A stretch of DNA of 64,000 bases from Clostridiales bacterium Firm_14 (GTDB lineage Bacteria; Bacillota; Clostridia; Saccharofermentanales; Saccharofermentanaceae): contig LVAT01000006.1 of assembly GCA_001604135.1 (NCBI GenBank), positions 124,001 through 188,000 of the forward strand, given 5' to 3'. The position numbers were made by a program, and so were the translations under genes. Shown here in pieces: positions 16,014-24,369 of the stretch. The stretch's first letter is position 1. The number at the start of each line of letters is the position of its first letter. The notes below the pieces were generated by a model. The model saw only the letters and a list, made by a program, of their open reading frames with translations, did not search any database and was not told where the DNA came from.

Positions 16014-17558
16014 TTAGATTCTTGCGTATATGAATGAACCGGAATCATAGCCTAAGCCGTACATTCCGAATAATAACGTAGCTACAAAGAGCACCATGAA
16101 TGCTGCCCACAGCAAAACGATGCCCTTGCTCCTTAAAAAAGCGATGGCTGACTTCGGCGCTTCGTCTTCGCCCGGGCGGTACTTGTAAGCGTCGACTGCG
16201 AAAACAAGAAGAACACCAACGGCCATTACGATGAGATTTGCGAGGTCCAGGCCGGAAGCGGAGAAGTTTGCCCAGTCAAGAGGCACGTCGCTCTTGCGGA
16301 AGATCGCCGCATACATGTCGACCGCATCCATGACGGTTGCTGATCTGAAGAATACGAAGCCCGTAAGCATGAGGATAAACGTGCGGACAGACTGGAAGAT
16401 CCTGAAATAAAGCTTGTCAGCACCGATCTTGGGTCTGATCTTCTTGAACGCCGGTTCGAAGATCATGCCGAGCACGATGTAGATAAAGTGCAGGATGCCT
16501 GAACCGATAACGTAATTCCAGAGGCCGCCGTGCCAGTAACCGACTGCAAACCAGAGGATGAACAGAGCGATGTAAGTAGGAACCTTCTTGCCGTTCTTCT
16601 TGCCGAACTTAGCCTTTGACCAGTCGCCGAGCTTGATGAGCGGAGCAGACTTTAAGATAGGATACATGAGGTAGTCGCGGAGCCATGCACCGAGCGTGAT
16701 GTGCCACCTTCTCCAGTATTCCTTTACGGTCTTCGAGAAGAACGGGCAGTTGAAGTTCTCAGGAAGTTCGATTCCGAACATGTGGGATACGCCGATGACG
16801 ACTTCCATGCATCCGGAGAAGTCAGTGTACAGCTGGATCGCAAAGAAGAAAACGCCGAGAGGAACATACCAGCCGGTATATGTCTGATGGTCTGCATAGA
16901 TCATTTTGACGACCATTGCGGCACGCTCGGCGATAACGAGTTTCTTAAAAAAGCCCCATGCTACCCTTACTGCTCCGTCAAAGATGCGGGAGAGATCGAA
17001 TTTGACCTCCTTAGCCTTCTCGAACTGCTCGGAAAGATTTGCATAGGTGTTCATAGGACCCGACATGAGCTGCGGGAAGTATGTTGAGAACAATAAGACC
17101 TTGAAGAAGTTTTTCTCAGGCGCGATCTTCTCCCATCTGCAGTCGAGAATGTAACCCGTTGTCTGGAGAACGTAGAAAGACATTCCGACAGGGACTGCGT
17201 AGAGGAAGAACTTGTTTGCGCCGTTAACCGCGCCGAAGAGGAGATTTAATCTCTCAGCTGCAAGGCCTATGACGTTATAGTACTTGACCGCACACAGGAG
17301 CGCGATATTGATCACTACGGTAATTATCGCAGCAGCGTTGCGCAGGGCATTGCTTTTCGAAGGGCCTGCAAGAAGACCTCCGAGATAGCAGAGGACAGCC
17401 GATACCAGGACGAACAGCAGTGTGTAGAATCCCAGGAAGGCTGAGAATGCGAGGCTCGCTGCCAATATCACCCAGAAGCGGAAGCTCTTGGGCACGACAT
17501 AGTACAGCAGCAGGGCTGCCGCAACGAAAACCAAAAATAACGAAGATACCAGCGACAT
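16014..17558 (-). CDS. MBOAT-family membrane O-acyltransferase (AlgI/DltB-like)
   Basis: 514 residues, SD AAGGATAA. Eleven or so membrane segments; the cytoplasmic-facing core has DFSGCMEVVIGVSHMFGI, then FFSKTVKEYWRRWHITLG with H286, and the catalytic H343 in VGYWHGGLWNY. This is the DltB/AlgI pattern, in which an acyl group from a carrier protein or other donor is moved across the membrane onto a surface polymer. The gene directly upstream is an acyl carrier protein (9 bp gap), as in dltB-dltC. There is no DltD-like gene beside it. Confidence 0.95.
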   Translation of the reverse strand: MSLVSSLFLVFVAAALLLYYVVPKSFRFWVILAASLAFSAFLGFYTLLFVLVSAVLCYLGGLLAGPSKSNALRNAAAIITVVINIALLCAVKYYNVIGLAAERLNLLFGAVNGANKFFLYAVPVGMSFYVLQTTGYILDCRWEKIAPEKNFFKVLLFSTYFPQLMSGPMNTYANLSEQFEKAKEVKFDLSRIFDGAVRVAWGFFKKLVIAERAAMVVKMIYADHQTYTGWYVPLGVFFFAIQLYTDFSGCMEVVIGVSHMFGIELPENFNCPFFSKTVKEYWRRWHITLGAWLRDYLMYPILKSAPLIKLGDWSKAKFGKKNGKKVPTYIALFILWFAVGYWHGGLWNYVIGSGILHFIYIVLGMIFEPAFKKIRPKIGADKLYFRIFQSVRTFILMLTGFVFFRSATVMDAVDMYAAIFRKSDVPLDWANFSASGLDLANLIVMAVGVLLVFAVDAYKYRPGEDEAPKSAIAFLRSKGIVLLWAAFMVLFVATLLFGMYGLGYDSGSFIYARI

Positions 17559-17567
17559 CCGTTATCC

Positions 17568-17810
17568 TTAGCCTAAGTGAGCGATGATCCTGTCGACCAT
17601 CTCGCCGACGTTCTTAAGGCCTGTGGTCTCGCCCATCGTGAACTTGATGCCAAAGCATCTCTCTACTGCAACGATGAGGTTGATGTGCTCGAGTGAATCC
17701 CAGCCGTCAACGTCAGCTGCAACGGTTGAATCGTTAACCGTGATGTCCTCGTCGTCGAAAACATCCTGGAAAACTTCATTAAGCTTGCCGTAAATCTCTT
17801 CTCTTGTCAT
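17568..17810 (-). CDS. Acyl carrier protein (stand-alone, DltC-like position)
   Basis: 80 residues, SD AAGGAG. The phosphopantetheine site is Ser39 in VDGWDSLEHINLIVAVE, the ACP/PCP signature. Acidic helix I (EIYGKLNEVFQDVFDDEDI) matches the fold. The length equals that of DltC and primary ACPs. It sits between the FkbH-like gene (24 bp) and the MBOAT gene (9 bp), so it is a dedicated carrier rather than the fatty-acid ACP. It must be activated by a phosphopantetheinyl transferase encoded elsewhere. Confidence 0.96.
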   Translation of the reverse strand: MTREEIYGKLNEVFQDVFDDEDITVNDSTVAADVDGWDSLEHINLIVAVERCFGIKFTMGETTGLKNVGEMVDRIIAHLG

Positions 17811-17834
17811 TTCCTTATCTCCTTACAGAAGCGG

Positions 17835-19628
17835 TCAGTTGACCTTGATCGCTACGTTGCCGCTCTTATGCGGCTTGTCGAGGTCGAGCAGCCACTCGGA
17901 AGTGCCGTCTTCCATCTCTCTTATCTTTTCGAAGCCCTGGAGCCCGTAAAAATCCTTGACCATTTTATTCTTTGCGGTCGGTAAATAATAGCCTTTAATT
18001 TTGGTAATATTTCTGGATTTTGCCTCGCTGATCAGCTCATCCATCATTGCAAATTCCATACCGCGCTTTAAGACTCTGCAGCTCATGAGCCACAGGTCGA
18101 TGTGGAAGAACTTGTCTTTTCCGAAGTCTTCCTCGTGTCCGAAAGCGACCGCAACGACACCATTATCGCCGAACTTGTCCTCGAGCCTGCCGTAGAGCGT
18201 GATGTACTTGGGGTCAGTCGCGATCTTCTCGATGTCTGCCTGGCTGCAGCGCTTTGTCGTCAGGTTGAACTGGTTGCTCTTATTTGTGAGCTCAGCGATA
18301 CGCGCCATGTATACGGGCGCGAAAGGCTTGATCTCAGCAGTCATCTCAAGTGACTTCAGGTACTCGTCGTAGTTCGTGAACTGCGCGGAAGCCTTGGCAC
18401 GCTCCATGTTTGCCTTGTACATGCCGCTTCTCTTGATGTCTTCTTCGGAGATTCCGGTAACTTCGAAGAAGCCGTTTGAATCGAGAATGTCGATATACGT
18501 CTCAGGCGCGCCTACCTCAGGGACCGAGATTCCGGGGATCTGATTCTCAACGAGTGCTCTCTCGACCGGGTTGTCGTCAACGAAGACAAAGCTGTCGGCA
18601 CCGATATTGATCTCCTTCGCGGTATTCGCGATATTGATGTCCTTGTTGTCCCAGTTGGCCTTGATGATGAGGAAATCGTCCTGCTTCAAGGTCGAATCGG
18701 GTCTTGCGAGACCTGCCAGAGCGTTCTCCTCGTCGTTCTTCGAAGCGACTGTAAGGAGGATCCCTAAGTCCTTATGTGCCTTTATGTACTGCTGGAACTC
18801 GGTAAAGAGCTCTGATTCTGCGTCCTCGTGGCCGATCTTGATGTTCTCCGGACCGTCGTCGCCGACGATGCCGCCCCAGAGGGTGTTGTCCATATCAAGG
18901 GCAAATGCCTTCTTGTTCTTGCCGTAGACCGCCTTGATGATGTGCGCGAGATTGAACGCGAAATCAGGGATCGCAGAAACGCTTAAAGCGTACTTATATC
19001 TGTACCAGTCACCCGGATCTGCCCACTTCTTGATGCCGTAGACAGCCGAGATGTAGTTGATGTCGTTGATGAAGAAATTCCTGTGGCTCTGTGCATAAGC
19101 GCAGAATCTGTCATTCAGTCTGTTGATGAAGTTAAGCCTGCCGTGGATATTCGTAAAATCGCTGTTGCCGAGGAGCCTGTAGAAGGGCTGCTCGAAGTTA
19201 TTCTGGATGACCGTGCACTTATATCGCTCAGCCAAAGCTCCCCAGATCTGCTCAAATCTTCCCATTGTCTCTTCGATCAGGACGTCGATCTGCTCGGGAG
19301 AATCCGTTACAGCAGGGAATCTTGCGATATTCCTTGTTGTTGTGTGCACGAAAACAAGATCCGGAGCAAATTCGTCCAATTCAGGGTTGCCGAAGACCGC
19401 GTCTTCAAAATACTTGTTATACTCGGACTCAAAGAACTCGGGCCTGATGCCGTAATTTAACAGGAAGAGCTCTAATATCTGCTTGATGTCGCTCGTGGTG
19501 GAACCACCCAAAATAGCGATCTTTTTCTCGACATACTGTATTCCTTCCCTTGCCAGGAGCTCTCTCTTGATCGCCTTTTTCTTGCGCAAGATAAAGTCGG
19601 AATCGTAAGGATATTCAAGCTGTTTCAT
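17835..19628 (-). CDS. FkbH-like protein (HAD-IIIC; SGNH-like N-domain, HAD core, GNAT-like C-domain)
   Basis: 597 residues, SD GGAGG. Residues 35-225 form an SGNH-like domain (LGGSTTSDI at 40-48). The HAD-IIIC core starts with D245-M-D247-NTLWGGIVGDDG and continues with ASKNDEEN (295-302) and VFVDDNPVERALV (348-360). The C-terminal GNAT-like part holds LTNKSNQFNLTTKR (447-460) and LMSCRVLKRGME with Cys517. FkbH proteins take the phosphoglyceryl group of 1,3-bisphosphoglycerate, remove the phosphate and load glyceryl onto an ACP. From memory, many members read CSKN where this one has ASKN, so the loaded unit may differ. The ACP gene follows directly. Confidence 0.92.
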   Translation of the reverse strand: MKQLEYPYDSDFILRKKKAIKRELLAREGIQYVEKKIAILGGSTTSDIKQILELFLLNYGIRPEFFESEYNKYFEDAVFGNPELDEFAPDLVFVHTTTRNIARFPAVTDSPEQIDVLIEETMGRFEQIWGALAERYKCTVIQNNFEQPFYRLLGNSDFTNIHGRLNFINRLNDRFCAYAQSHRNFFINDINYISAVYGIKKWADPGDWYRYKYALSVSAIPDFAFNLAHIIKAVYGKNKKAFALDMDNTLWGGIVGDDGPENIKIGHEDAESELFTEFQQYIKAHKDLGILLTVASKNDEENALAGLARPDSTLKQDDFLIIKANWDNKDINIANTAKEINIGADSFVFVDDNPVERALVENQIPGISVPEVGAPETYIDILDSNGFFEVTGISEEDIKRSGMYKANMERAKASAQFTNYDEYLKSLEMTAEIKPFAPVYMARIAELTNKSNQFNLTTKRCSQADIEKIATDPKYITLYGRLEDKFGDNGVVAVAFGHEEDFGKDKFFHIDLWLMSCRVLKRGMEFAMMDELISEAKSRNITKIKGYYLPTAKNKMVKDFYGLQGFEKIREMEDGTSEWLLDLDKPHKSGNVAIKVN

Positions 19629-19645
19629 CCAAAAGCCTCCACCCG

Positions 19646-19710
19646 GACCTGATGGCTCAGGTCATAATTAAACACCTTATAATATCATTTTTATGCCTGG
19701 AACACCTTAT
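19646..19710 (-). promoter_or_regulatory. Leader hairpin and direct repeats upstream of the FkbH operon
   Basis: GACCTGA-TGGC-TCAGGTC (19646-19663) is a perfect 7-bp dyad just upstream of the SD of the fkbH-like gene. Two exact copies of AACACCTTAT lie at 19671-19680 and 19701-19710, 30 bp apart, about three helical turns. These could be an RNA hairpin and a protein-binding site. No consensus promoter stands out in the remaining sequence up to 19826. Confidence 0.45.
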
Positions 19711-19826
19711 TTAAATAATAAGTTTGTGTAATATGCAACCTATCGCTAATTTTTTTGCGTGATATAACTAGTAGCGGTGGAAATCGGCAGGGGTAGATTA
19801 CCCGTTTATAATTTGGAGAAATTGCT

Positions 19827-20999
19827 TTGGAAAGCCTTAGATTTATTATTGACGTTGCTTTGATCCTGTTTGCCGCAAAGGCATTCGGGATCTTGGCACG
19901 TAAGCTCCACGCCCCTGAGGTCGTCGGAGAGATCATTGCAGGTCTTATCTTGGGACCTGCTGTCATCGGTCTCGTAGATCAGTCTGATTTCATCAATAAA
20001 ATGGCCGAGATCGGCGTCATCATGCTCATGTTTGAAGCCGGCCTTACCACGGACATGAAGAAGCTTAAGGCAACAGGCCTCAAGGCAACAGCCATTGCCT
20101 GTGCCGGCGTCTTCGTTCCGCTCGCCTTAGGCACGATCCTCTTCATGAGTTTCTACGGCTTCGGTCCCATCGGTTCCGAGCAGTTCATCAAGGGCCTCTT
20201 CATCGGCACGATCATGGCAGCGACATCCGTCAGCATCACGGTTGCGGCACTTAAAGAGCTCGGCAAGCTCAGCAGCACAGTCGGAACGACGGTCGTCAGT
20301 GCCGCCATCATCGACGATGTCATCGTAATCATCGTCCTCACATTCGTCTTAAGCGCCAAGGGAACAGGCACTTCCGTATTGAGCACGATGCTCAAGGCCA
20401 TTTTGTTCTTCGCAATAGCCATTATCTCCGGCTTCGTTGTCTACAAGGTCTTCAAGTGGCTCGATGCCAGATATGAACATACAAGAAGAATTCCGATCGC
20501 AGCCCTCTGCTACTGCCTGTTCATGGCCTATGTCGCAGAGAGATATTTCGGCATCGCAGATATCACAGGCGCTTATGTCGCAGGCGTAGTCCTCTGCAAC
20601 CTCCACGACGTCAAGTACGTTGAGCGTAAGGTCGATGTCAGCTCCTACATGGTCTTTGCTCCCATCTTCTTTGCAGGCATCGGACTTAAAGTCTCTTTCG
20701 AGAACTTCAATCCCACGTTCCTTTTCTTCTCCGTCGCATTCGTTTTCGTGGCGCTCATATCAAAGATAATCGGCTGCGGCACGACCGCCAAGTTATGCAA
20801 GTTCAACTGGAACGATTCATTTAAGATCGGCATCGGCATGATGACCCGCGGCGAGGTCGCATTGATTACCGCGCAGAAGGGTCTAAACGCAGGATTCATC
20901 ACCTCCGACTATTTCACGGCGGTCATCCTCATGATCCTGGTAAGCTCCATCCTGGCGCCGGTATTGCTGAAGGTCTTATACAAGCCTAAGTCAGCCTGA
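19827..20999 (+). CDS. Kef-type monovalent cation:proton antiporter (CPA2), membrane domain only
   Basis: 390 residues beginning with TTG 19827 after GGAG. Eleven to twelve membrane segments; early RKLHAPEVVGEIIAGLILGP and the core TVVSAAIIDDVIVI contain the conserved residues and the paired Asp of CPA2 exchangers. GEVALITAQKGLNAG near the end is also typical. There is no RCK/TrkA-N domain, so it is a short, unregulated form. It exchanges Na+ or K+ for H+ at the membrane. Two short gaps (23 and 16 bp) link it with the next two genes. Confidence 0.93.
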   Translation: MESLRFIIDVALILFAAKAFGILARKLHAPEVVGEIIAGLILGPAVIGLVDQSDFINKMAEIGVIMLMFEAGLTTDMKKLKATGLKATAIACAGVFVPLALGTILFMSFYGFGPIGSEQFIKGLFIGTIMAATSVSITVAALKELGKLSSTVGTTVVSAAIIDDVIVIIVLTFVLSAKGTGTSVLSTMLKAILFFAIAIISGFVVYKVFKWLDARYEHTRRIPIAALCYCLFMAYVAERYFGIADITGAYVAGVVLCNLHDVKYVERKVDVSSYMVFAPIFFAGIGLKVSFENFNPTFLFFSVAFVFVALISKIIGCGTTAKLCKFNWNDSFKIGIGMMTRGEVALITAQKGLNAGFITSDYFTAVILMILVSSILAPVLLKVLYKPKSA

Positions 21000-21022
21000 A
21001 TCTTTATGCTAATATAATCACT

Positions 21023-22135
21023 ATGGAAAAAGATGAGATTAACATGACAGCACTTGTTCCGATAGTGATCCCTTCTTATGAGCCTGACGGCAGGCTCATC
21101 TCTTTGCTTGAGGATCTGGATTCCAAGGGCATGGGGCCAGTCATAATCGTTAACGACGGCTCATCCGAAGAATACGATCCCATCTTCAAACAGGCAGAAG
21201 CCCTCATCACGAAGCGCGGCGGTAAATTCATTGCTTACCGTCCCAACAGGGGCAAGGGCCGCGCACTCAAGACGGCTTTTTCCTACATTGCAGAAAACAT
21301 GCCTGACGCATTAGGCTGTGTCACCGCCGATTCAGACGGACAGCACACACCCGAGTGCATCACAAAGATAACCGACACACTGAAGGCCAACCCCGATAAC
21401 CTGATCCTTGGTGTCAGAAAGTTCGAGAAGAAGGACATCCCGTGGAAGAGCTGGTTCGGCAACACCGTAACCATCAGCGTTTTCTCATATGTCGCAGGCA
21501 TGAGGGTCAGTGACACGCAGTCGGGCCTCCGCGGAATCCCTTTCGCATTTATGAAGGAACTGATCGACTGCAAGGGCGAGAGATTCGAATACGAGATGCA
21601 GATGCTGCTTGAATGCGCAGGCAGATATGACCTCACAGAGGTCCCGATACAGACGATCTACGATTCCAAAGAATCCCACCAGACGCATTTCAAGCCTATC
21701 AGGGATTCTCTCAGGATATATAAGATACTGGGAAAGAAGTTCGTGAAGTTCATCTTCGCTTCGCTCTCATCATTTGTCATCGACATAATCCTCTTCCACC
21801 TGCTCGTGCTGCTTCTGAGGGACTCGTTCCCGCTGTTCTACATCACCATTGCAACGGTCGGTGCGAGGGTCATCTCGGCATTCTATAACTATCTCATCAA
21901 TTACAAATTCGTTTTCAAGAGCCGTGCATCGAAGACGACGTCTCTTGCCAAGTATGCGCTTCTTGCCGTCATCCAGATGGGCTTAAGCGCCGGCATCGTA
22001 AGCTTATTTGTCCATATATTCCCTGGCAGCCCGGAGACACTGGTAAAGGCAATTGTCGACACCATCCTGTTCCTGTTAAGCTATGCTGTCCAGCAGAGAT
22101 TCGTCTTCAGCAGCAAGAACAAAAACAAATCGTAA
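21023..22135 (+). CDS. Family 2 glycosyltransferase fused to a GtrA-like membrane domain
   Basis: 370 residues. Residues 8-230 are a GT-A fold: VPIVIPSYEPDGRL, NDGSSEEY, RGKGRALKTAF and TADSDGQH (the metal-binding Asp motif). Residues 245-365 hold four membrane segments ending in the GtrA signature region (FYNYLINYKFVFKS, then VQQRFVFSS). Such fusions resemble polyprenyl-phosphate glucose or mannose synthases with a flippase-like tail. Two starts are possible: ATG 21023, which directly follows TATAATCACT, or ATG 21044, where the conserved fold begins. Confidence 0.93.
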   Translation: MEKDEINMTALVPIVIPSYEPDGRLISLLEDLDSKGMGPVIIVNDGSSEEYDPIFKQAEALITKRGGKFIAYRPNRGKGRALKTAFSYIAENMPDALGCVTADSDGQHTPECITKITDTLKANPDNLILGVRKFEKKDIPWKSWFGNTVTISVFSYVAGMRVSDTQSGLRGIPFAFMKELIDCKGERFEYEMQMLLECAGRYDLTEVPIQTIYDSKESHQTHFKPIRDSLRIYKILGKKFVKFIFASLSSFVIDIILFHLLVLLLRDSFPLFYITIATVGARVISAFYNYLINYKFVFKSRASKTTSLAKYALLAVIQMGLSAGIVSLFVHIFPGSPETLVKAIVDTILFLLSYAVQQRFVFSSKNKNKS

Positions 22136-22151
22136 CCCCAAGGAGTCCTTA

Positions 22152-23429
22152 ATGCATAAGATCATAGCAATCGTTATATTCCTCATCATGTACATCCTGA
22201 TGGTCGTCCTGCCGAAGCGCCGCGCGATCGTGGCTCTGTCAGCAGCGGCCCTAATGGTCATCTTACGGATCCTGCCACTGGGAAAAGTTCTTCCGGCGAT
22301 CGACTGGAACGTTCTCATGATGATATTCGGCACCATGGTCATCGTCGATTATTTCATCGAATCAAAGATGCCTAACAAGATCGCTGAAGCCCTCTTAAGG
22401 ATCTCCAAAAACGTAATGTGGGTAACGATCCTGATGTCCTTATTCTCAGGCATCATCTCCGCATTCATCGATAACGTTGCAACGGTCCTCATGGTAGCTC
22501 CCGTAGGCCTTGCGATCTGCAAAAAGCTCAAGATCAACCCGGTTCCGATGATCATCTGCATCGCGGTATCTTCGAACCTTCAGGGCGCCGCAACACTCGT
22601 CGGCGACACGACTTCGATCATGCTCGCAGCAGCAGATCACATGAACTTCAATAACTTCTTCTGGATGGAAGGCAGACCCGGCATGTTCTTTGCAGTAGAG
22701 CTCGGCGCGATCCTTACGATCCCTCTCATGATGATCATGTTCCGTAAGAACAGGGAATCCGTCGATTCCACCGAGCACACACCGGTCACGGACTATGTTC
22801 CAACGATCACGATGCTCGGCCACGTAGTTCTCCTCATCATCGCTTCATTCATCCCGAATACTCATGAATGGACAAACGGTATCATCTGTATGGTCTGCGG
22901 AATCCTGACGATCATCTGGGAGCTCTTCAAGCAGAAATCCACAAAGGGCATGGTCCACTCCCTTAAGGCGCTGGACTACGACACGATGCTCCTCTTAACG
23001 GGGCTCTTCGTTGTCATAGCAACCATCAGGGAAGTCGGTGTCATCGATGATCTCGCAGAATTCATCGCCGGCTTCGGCGGCTCTAACAGATTCGTATTGT
23101 TCACCATCATCGTATGGGGTTCAGTGGTAATCTCCGCCTTCATCGACAACATTCCTTATGTAGCAACGATGCTCCCGCTCCTCGCAGGCGTCGCCTCCGC
23201 GATGAACGTCGAGCCGCACTTCTTATATTTCGGCCTTCTCGTCGGTGCCACATTGGGCGGCAACTTAACCCCTATCGGCGCATCTGCGAATATCGCCGGT
23301 GTCGGAATGCTTCGAAAAGAAGGACACGAGGTCGGCTTCGGCGACTTCATGAAAATCGGCGTTCCCTTCACGCTCGTTGCAGTAATCGCAGGCTATCTCT
23401 TCGTCTGGTTCTTCTGGGCTCCGAAGTAA
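22152..23429 (+). CDS. Ion transporter superfamily permease (ArsB/SLC13/CitMHS-like)
   Basis: 425 residues from ATG 22152 (SD AAGGAG); the frame upstream overlaps the GtrA gene. Around eleven membrane segments occur in two similar halves, each with a discontinuous-helix motif: SAFIDNVATVLMVAP and SAFIDNIPYVATMLPLL. ASSNLQGAATLVGDT-like SSNLQGAATLVGDTTSI and GNLTPIGASANI are the matching re-entrant loops. The family carries arsenite, dicarboxylates, citrate or Na+/H+; the substrate is not determinable here. No arsenic genes are nearby. Confidence 0.9.
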   Translation: MHKIIAIVIFLIMYILMVVLPKRRAIVALSAAALMVILRILPLGKVLPAIDWNVLMMIFGTMVIVDYFIESKMPNKIAEALLRISKNVMWVTILMSLFSGIISAFIDNVATVLMVAPVGLAICKKLKINPVPMIICIAVSSNLQGAATLVGDTTSIMLAAADHMNFNNFFWMEGRPGMFFAVELGAILTIPLMMIMFRKNRESVDSTEHTPVTDYVPTITMLGHVVLLIIASFIPNTHEWTNGIICMVCGILTIIWELFKQKSTKGMVHSLKALDYDTMLLLTGLFVVIATIREVGVIDDLAEFIAGFGGSNRFVLFTIIVWGSVVISAFIDNIPYVATMLPLLAGVASAMNVEPHFLYFGLLVGATLGGNLTPIGASANIAGVGMLRKEGHEVGFGDFMKIGVPFTLVAVIAGYLFVWFFWAPK

Positions 23430-23446
23430 GCATCAGACGCGGGCAC

Positions 23447-23668
23447 TTATCTGTCTGTTTTCGGATCAACAAAATCGACGAGCAATTCTTTTCCCATGGA
23501 ATTTGCTATCTTTGTCAGTTTTTTAATGGTTAAGTTGCAGTAACCAAACTCGATCTTGCAAATGTCAGCCTGATCACAGCCCGCTCTTTCAGCTAATTCC
23601 TTTTGAGTCAGACCTGCTCTGAGCCGATAGTACATTACAACGTATCCAATGTATTTATATGGTCCCAT
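23447..23668 (-). CDS. Small XRE-family helix-turn-helix regulator
   Basis: 73 residues with SD AAGGAGAGG. Residues 11-65 are a complete helix-turn-helix: MYYRLRAGLTQKELAERAG, CDQADICKIEFG and LTIKKLTKIANSMGKEL. Nothing else fits in the protein, so it acts as a simple DNA-binding dimer or as an antitoxin-like regulator; no toxin gene is adjacent. A perfect 20-bp palindrome at 23757-23776, 89 bp upstream of the start, is the obvious operator candidate. Confidence 0.88.
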   Translation of the reverse strand: MGPYKYIGYVVMYYRLRAGLTQKELAERAGCDQADICKIEFGYCNLTIKKLTKIANSMGKELLVDFVDPKTDR

Positions 23669-23756
23669 CAGCCTCTCCTTTCAAGCATAAGATCAGCCAG
23701 CTGTTCAGAAACGCTAAAACCCGGAAGTTTTTATGTATGGCTGAACCTATAATTTG

Positions 23757-23776
23757 GTATGGAATATATTCCATAC
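23757..23776. promoter_or_regulatory. Perfect 20-bp palindrome, likely operator
   Basis: GTATGGAATA/TATTCCATAC is a perfect palindrome in the region upstream of the XRE gene. It overlaps a second dyad ATTCC-ATAC-GGAAT (23769-23782). Further upstream TGGGACAA (23789-23796) is repeated inverted as TTGTCCCA (23857-23864). Nothing coding was found between 23669 and 23961. Confidence 0.6.
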
Positions 23777-23904
23777 GGAATTATATGTTGGGACAAGTCA
23801 CCTTTTGAAGCGTTTTTCCGTCCAACAACGCTGCCTTTTACATTATTTAGCAATAGTTGTCCCACTAAACGAAGCTGCAGCCATCAGTCCGCGCTCTCGC
23901 CTCA

Positions 23905-23940
23905 AATATAAAAGGCCGCCGTAAAACACGACAGCCTTTA
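23905..23940 (-). terminator. Probable terminator
   Basis: On the minus strand AAAGGC and ACG pair with CGT and GCCTTT around a 5-nt loop, with a small internal loop, then TTTATATTT. It follows the gene ending at 23962. Confidence 0.65.
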
Positions 23941-23961
23941 CATTAAAGTTGTTGTTAACTA

Positions 23962-24300
23962 TCAGCCTTCGCCCTCGCCTTCACCGTAGAAAGCTTCATA
24001 TGCGGCTTCAGCCAGTGTTCCGGAAGCGTTGGCGATTACCGTGCTGTCCGGTGCAAGAAGTCTGTAACTTCTCTCGCCCAGGGAACCGATCGGCATCTGT
24101 CCGTCGATTCCGAGGAGAATGTTATAGAAGCAGTCTGTCAGAACCGAATCGAAAACCTCTCTTAAGAGTTCGTCGCTGGCACCTGCCGCTTTAAGTTTTG
24201 CAATCTGCTCACCTGCCATAGAATCGGTGCTGCTGAGATAATTCTCGAGCATGGCGTCCTTTTCTTCCCTAGCTGCCTTAGCAAATAATAATGCGTCCAT
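23962..24300 (-). CDS. Hypothetical protein, unknown function
   Basis: 112 residues, Ala- and Glu-rich and mostly helical by eye (DALLFAKAAREEKDAMLENYLSS, EQIAKLKAAGASDELLREVFDSVLTDCFYNILLGIDG), ending in a Gly/Glu run. No signal peptide, membrane segment or catalytic motif is seen. Its reading frame is clean, has its own terminator and is preceded by a GGAGGGCAC segment acting as SD. I do not recognise it. Confidence 0.6.
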   Translation of the reverse strand: MDALLFAKAAREEKDAMLENYLSSTDSMAGEQIAKLKAAGASDELLREVFDSVLTDCFYNILLGIDGQMPIGSLGERSYRLLAPDSTVIANASGTLAEAAYEAFYGEGEGEG

Positions 24301-24369
24301 GATAAGTGCCCTCCGGCTTCACAGATATATATTTATTTTATCAGGTGCAAGGTGCTATCGTAAAGTGCC

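Noticed and set aside
23447-23668. Antitoxin of a toxin-antitoxin pair
   Set aside because: No small toxin-like gene lies within either flank; the neighbours are a transporter and a long non-coding gap.
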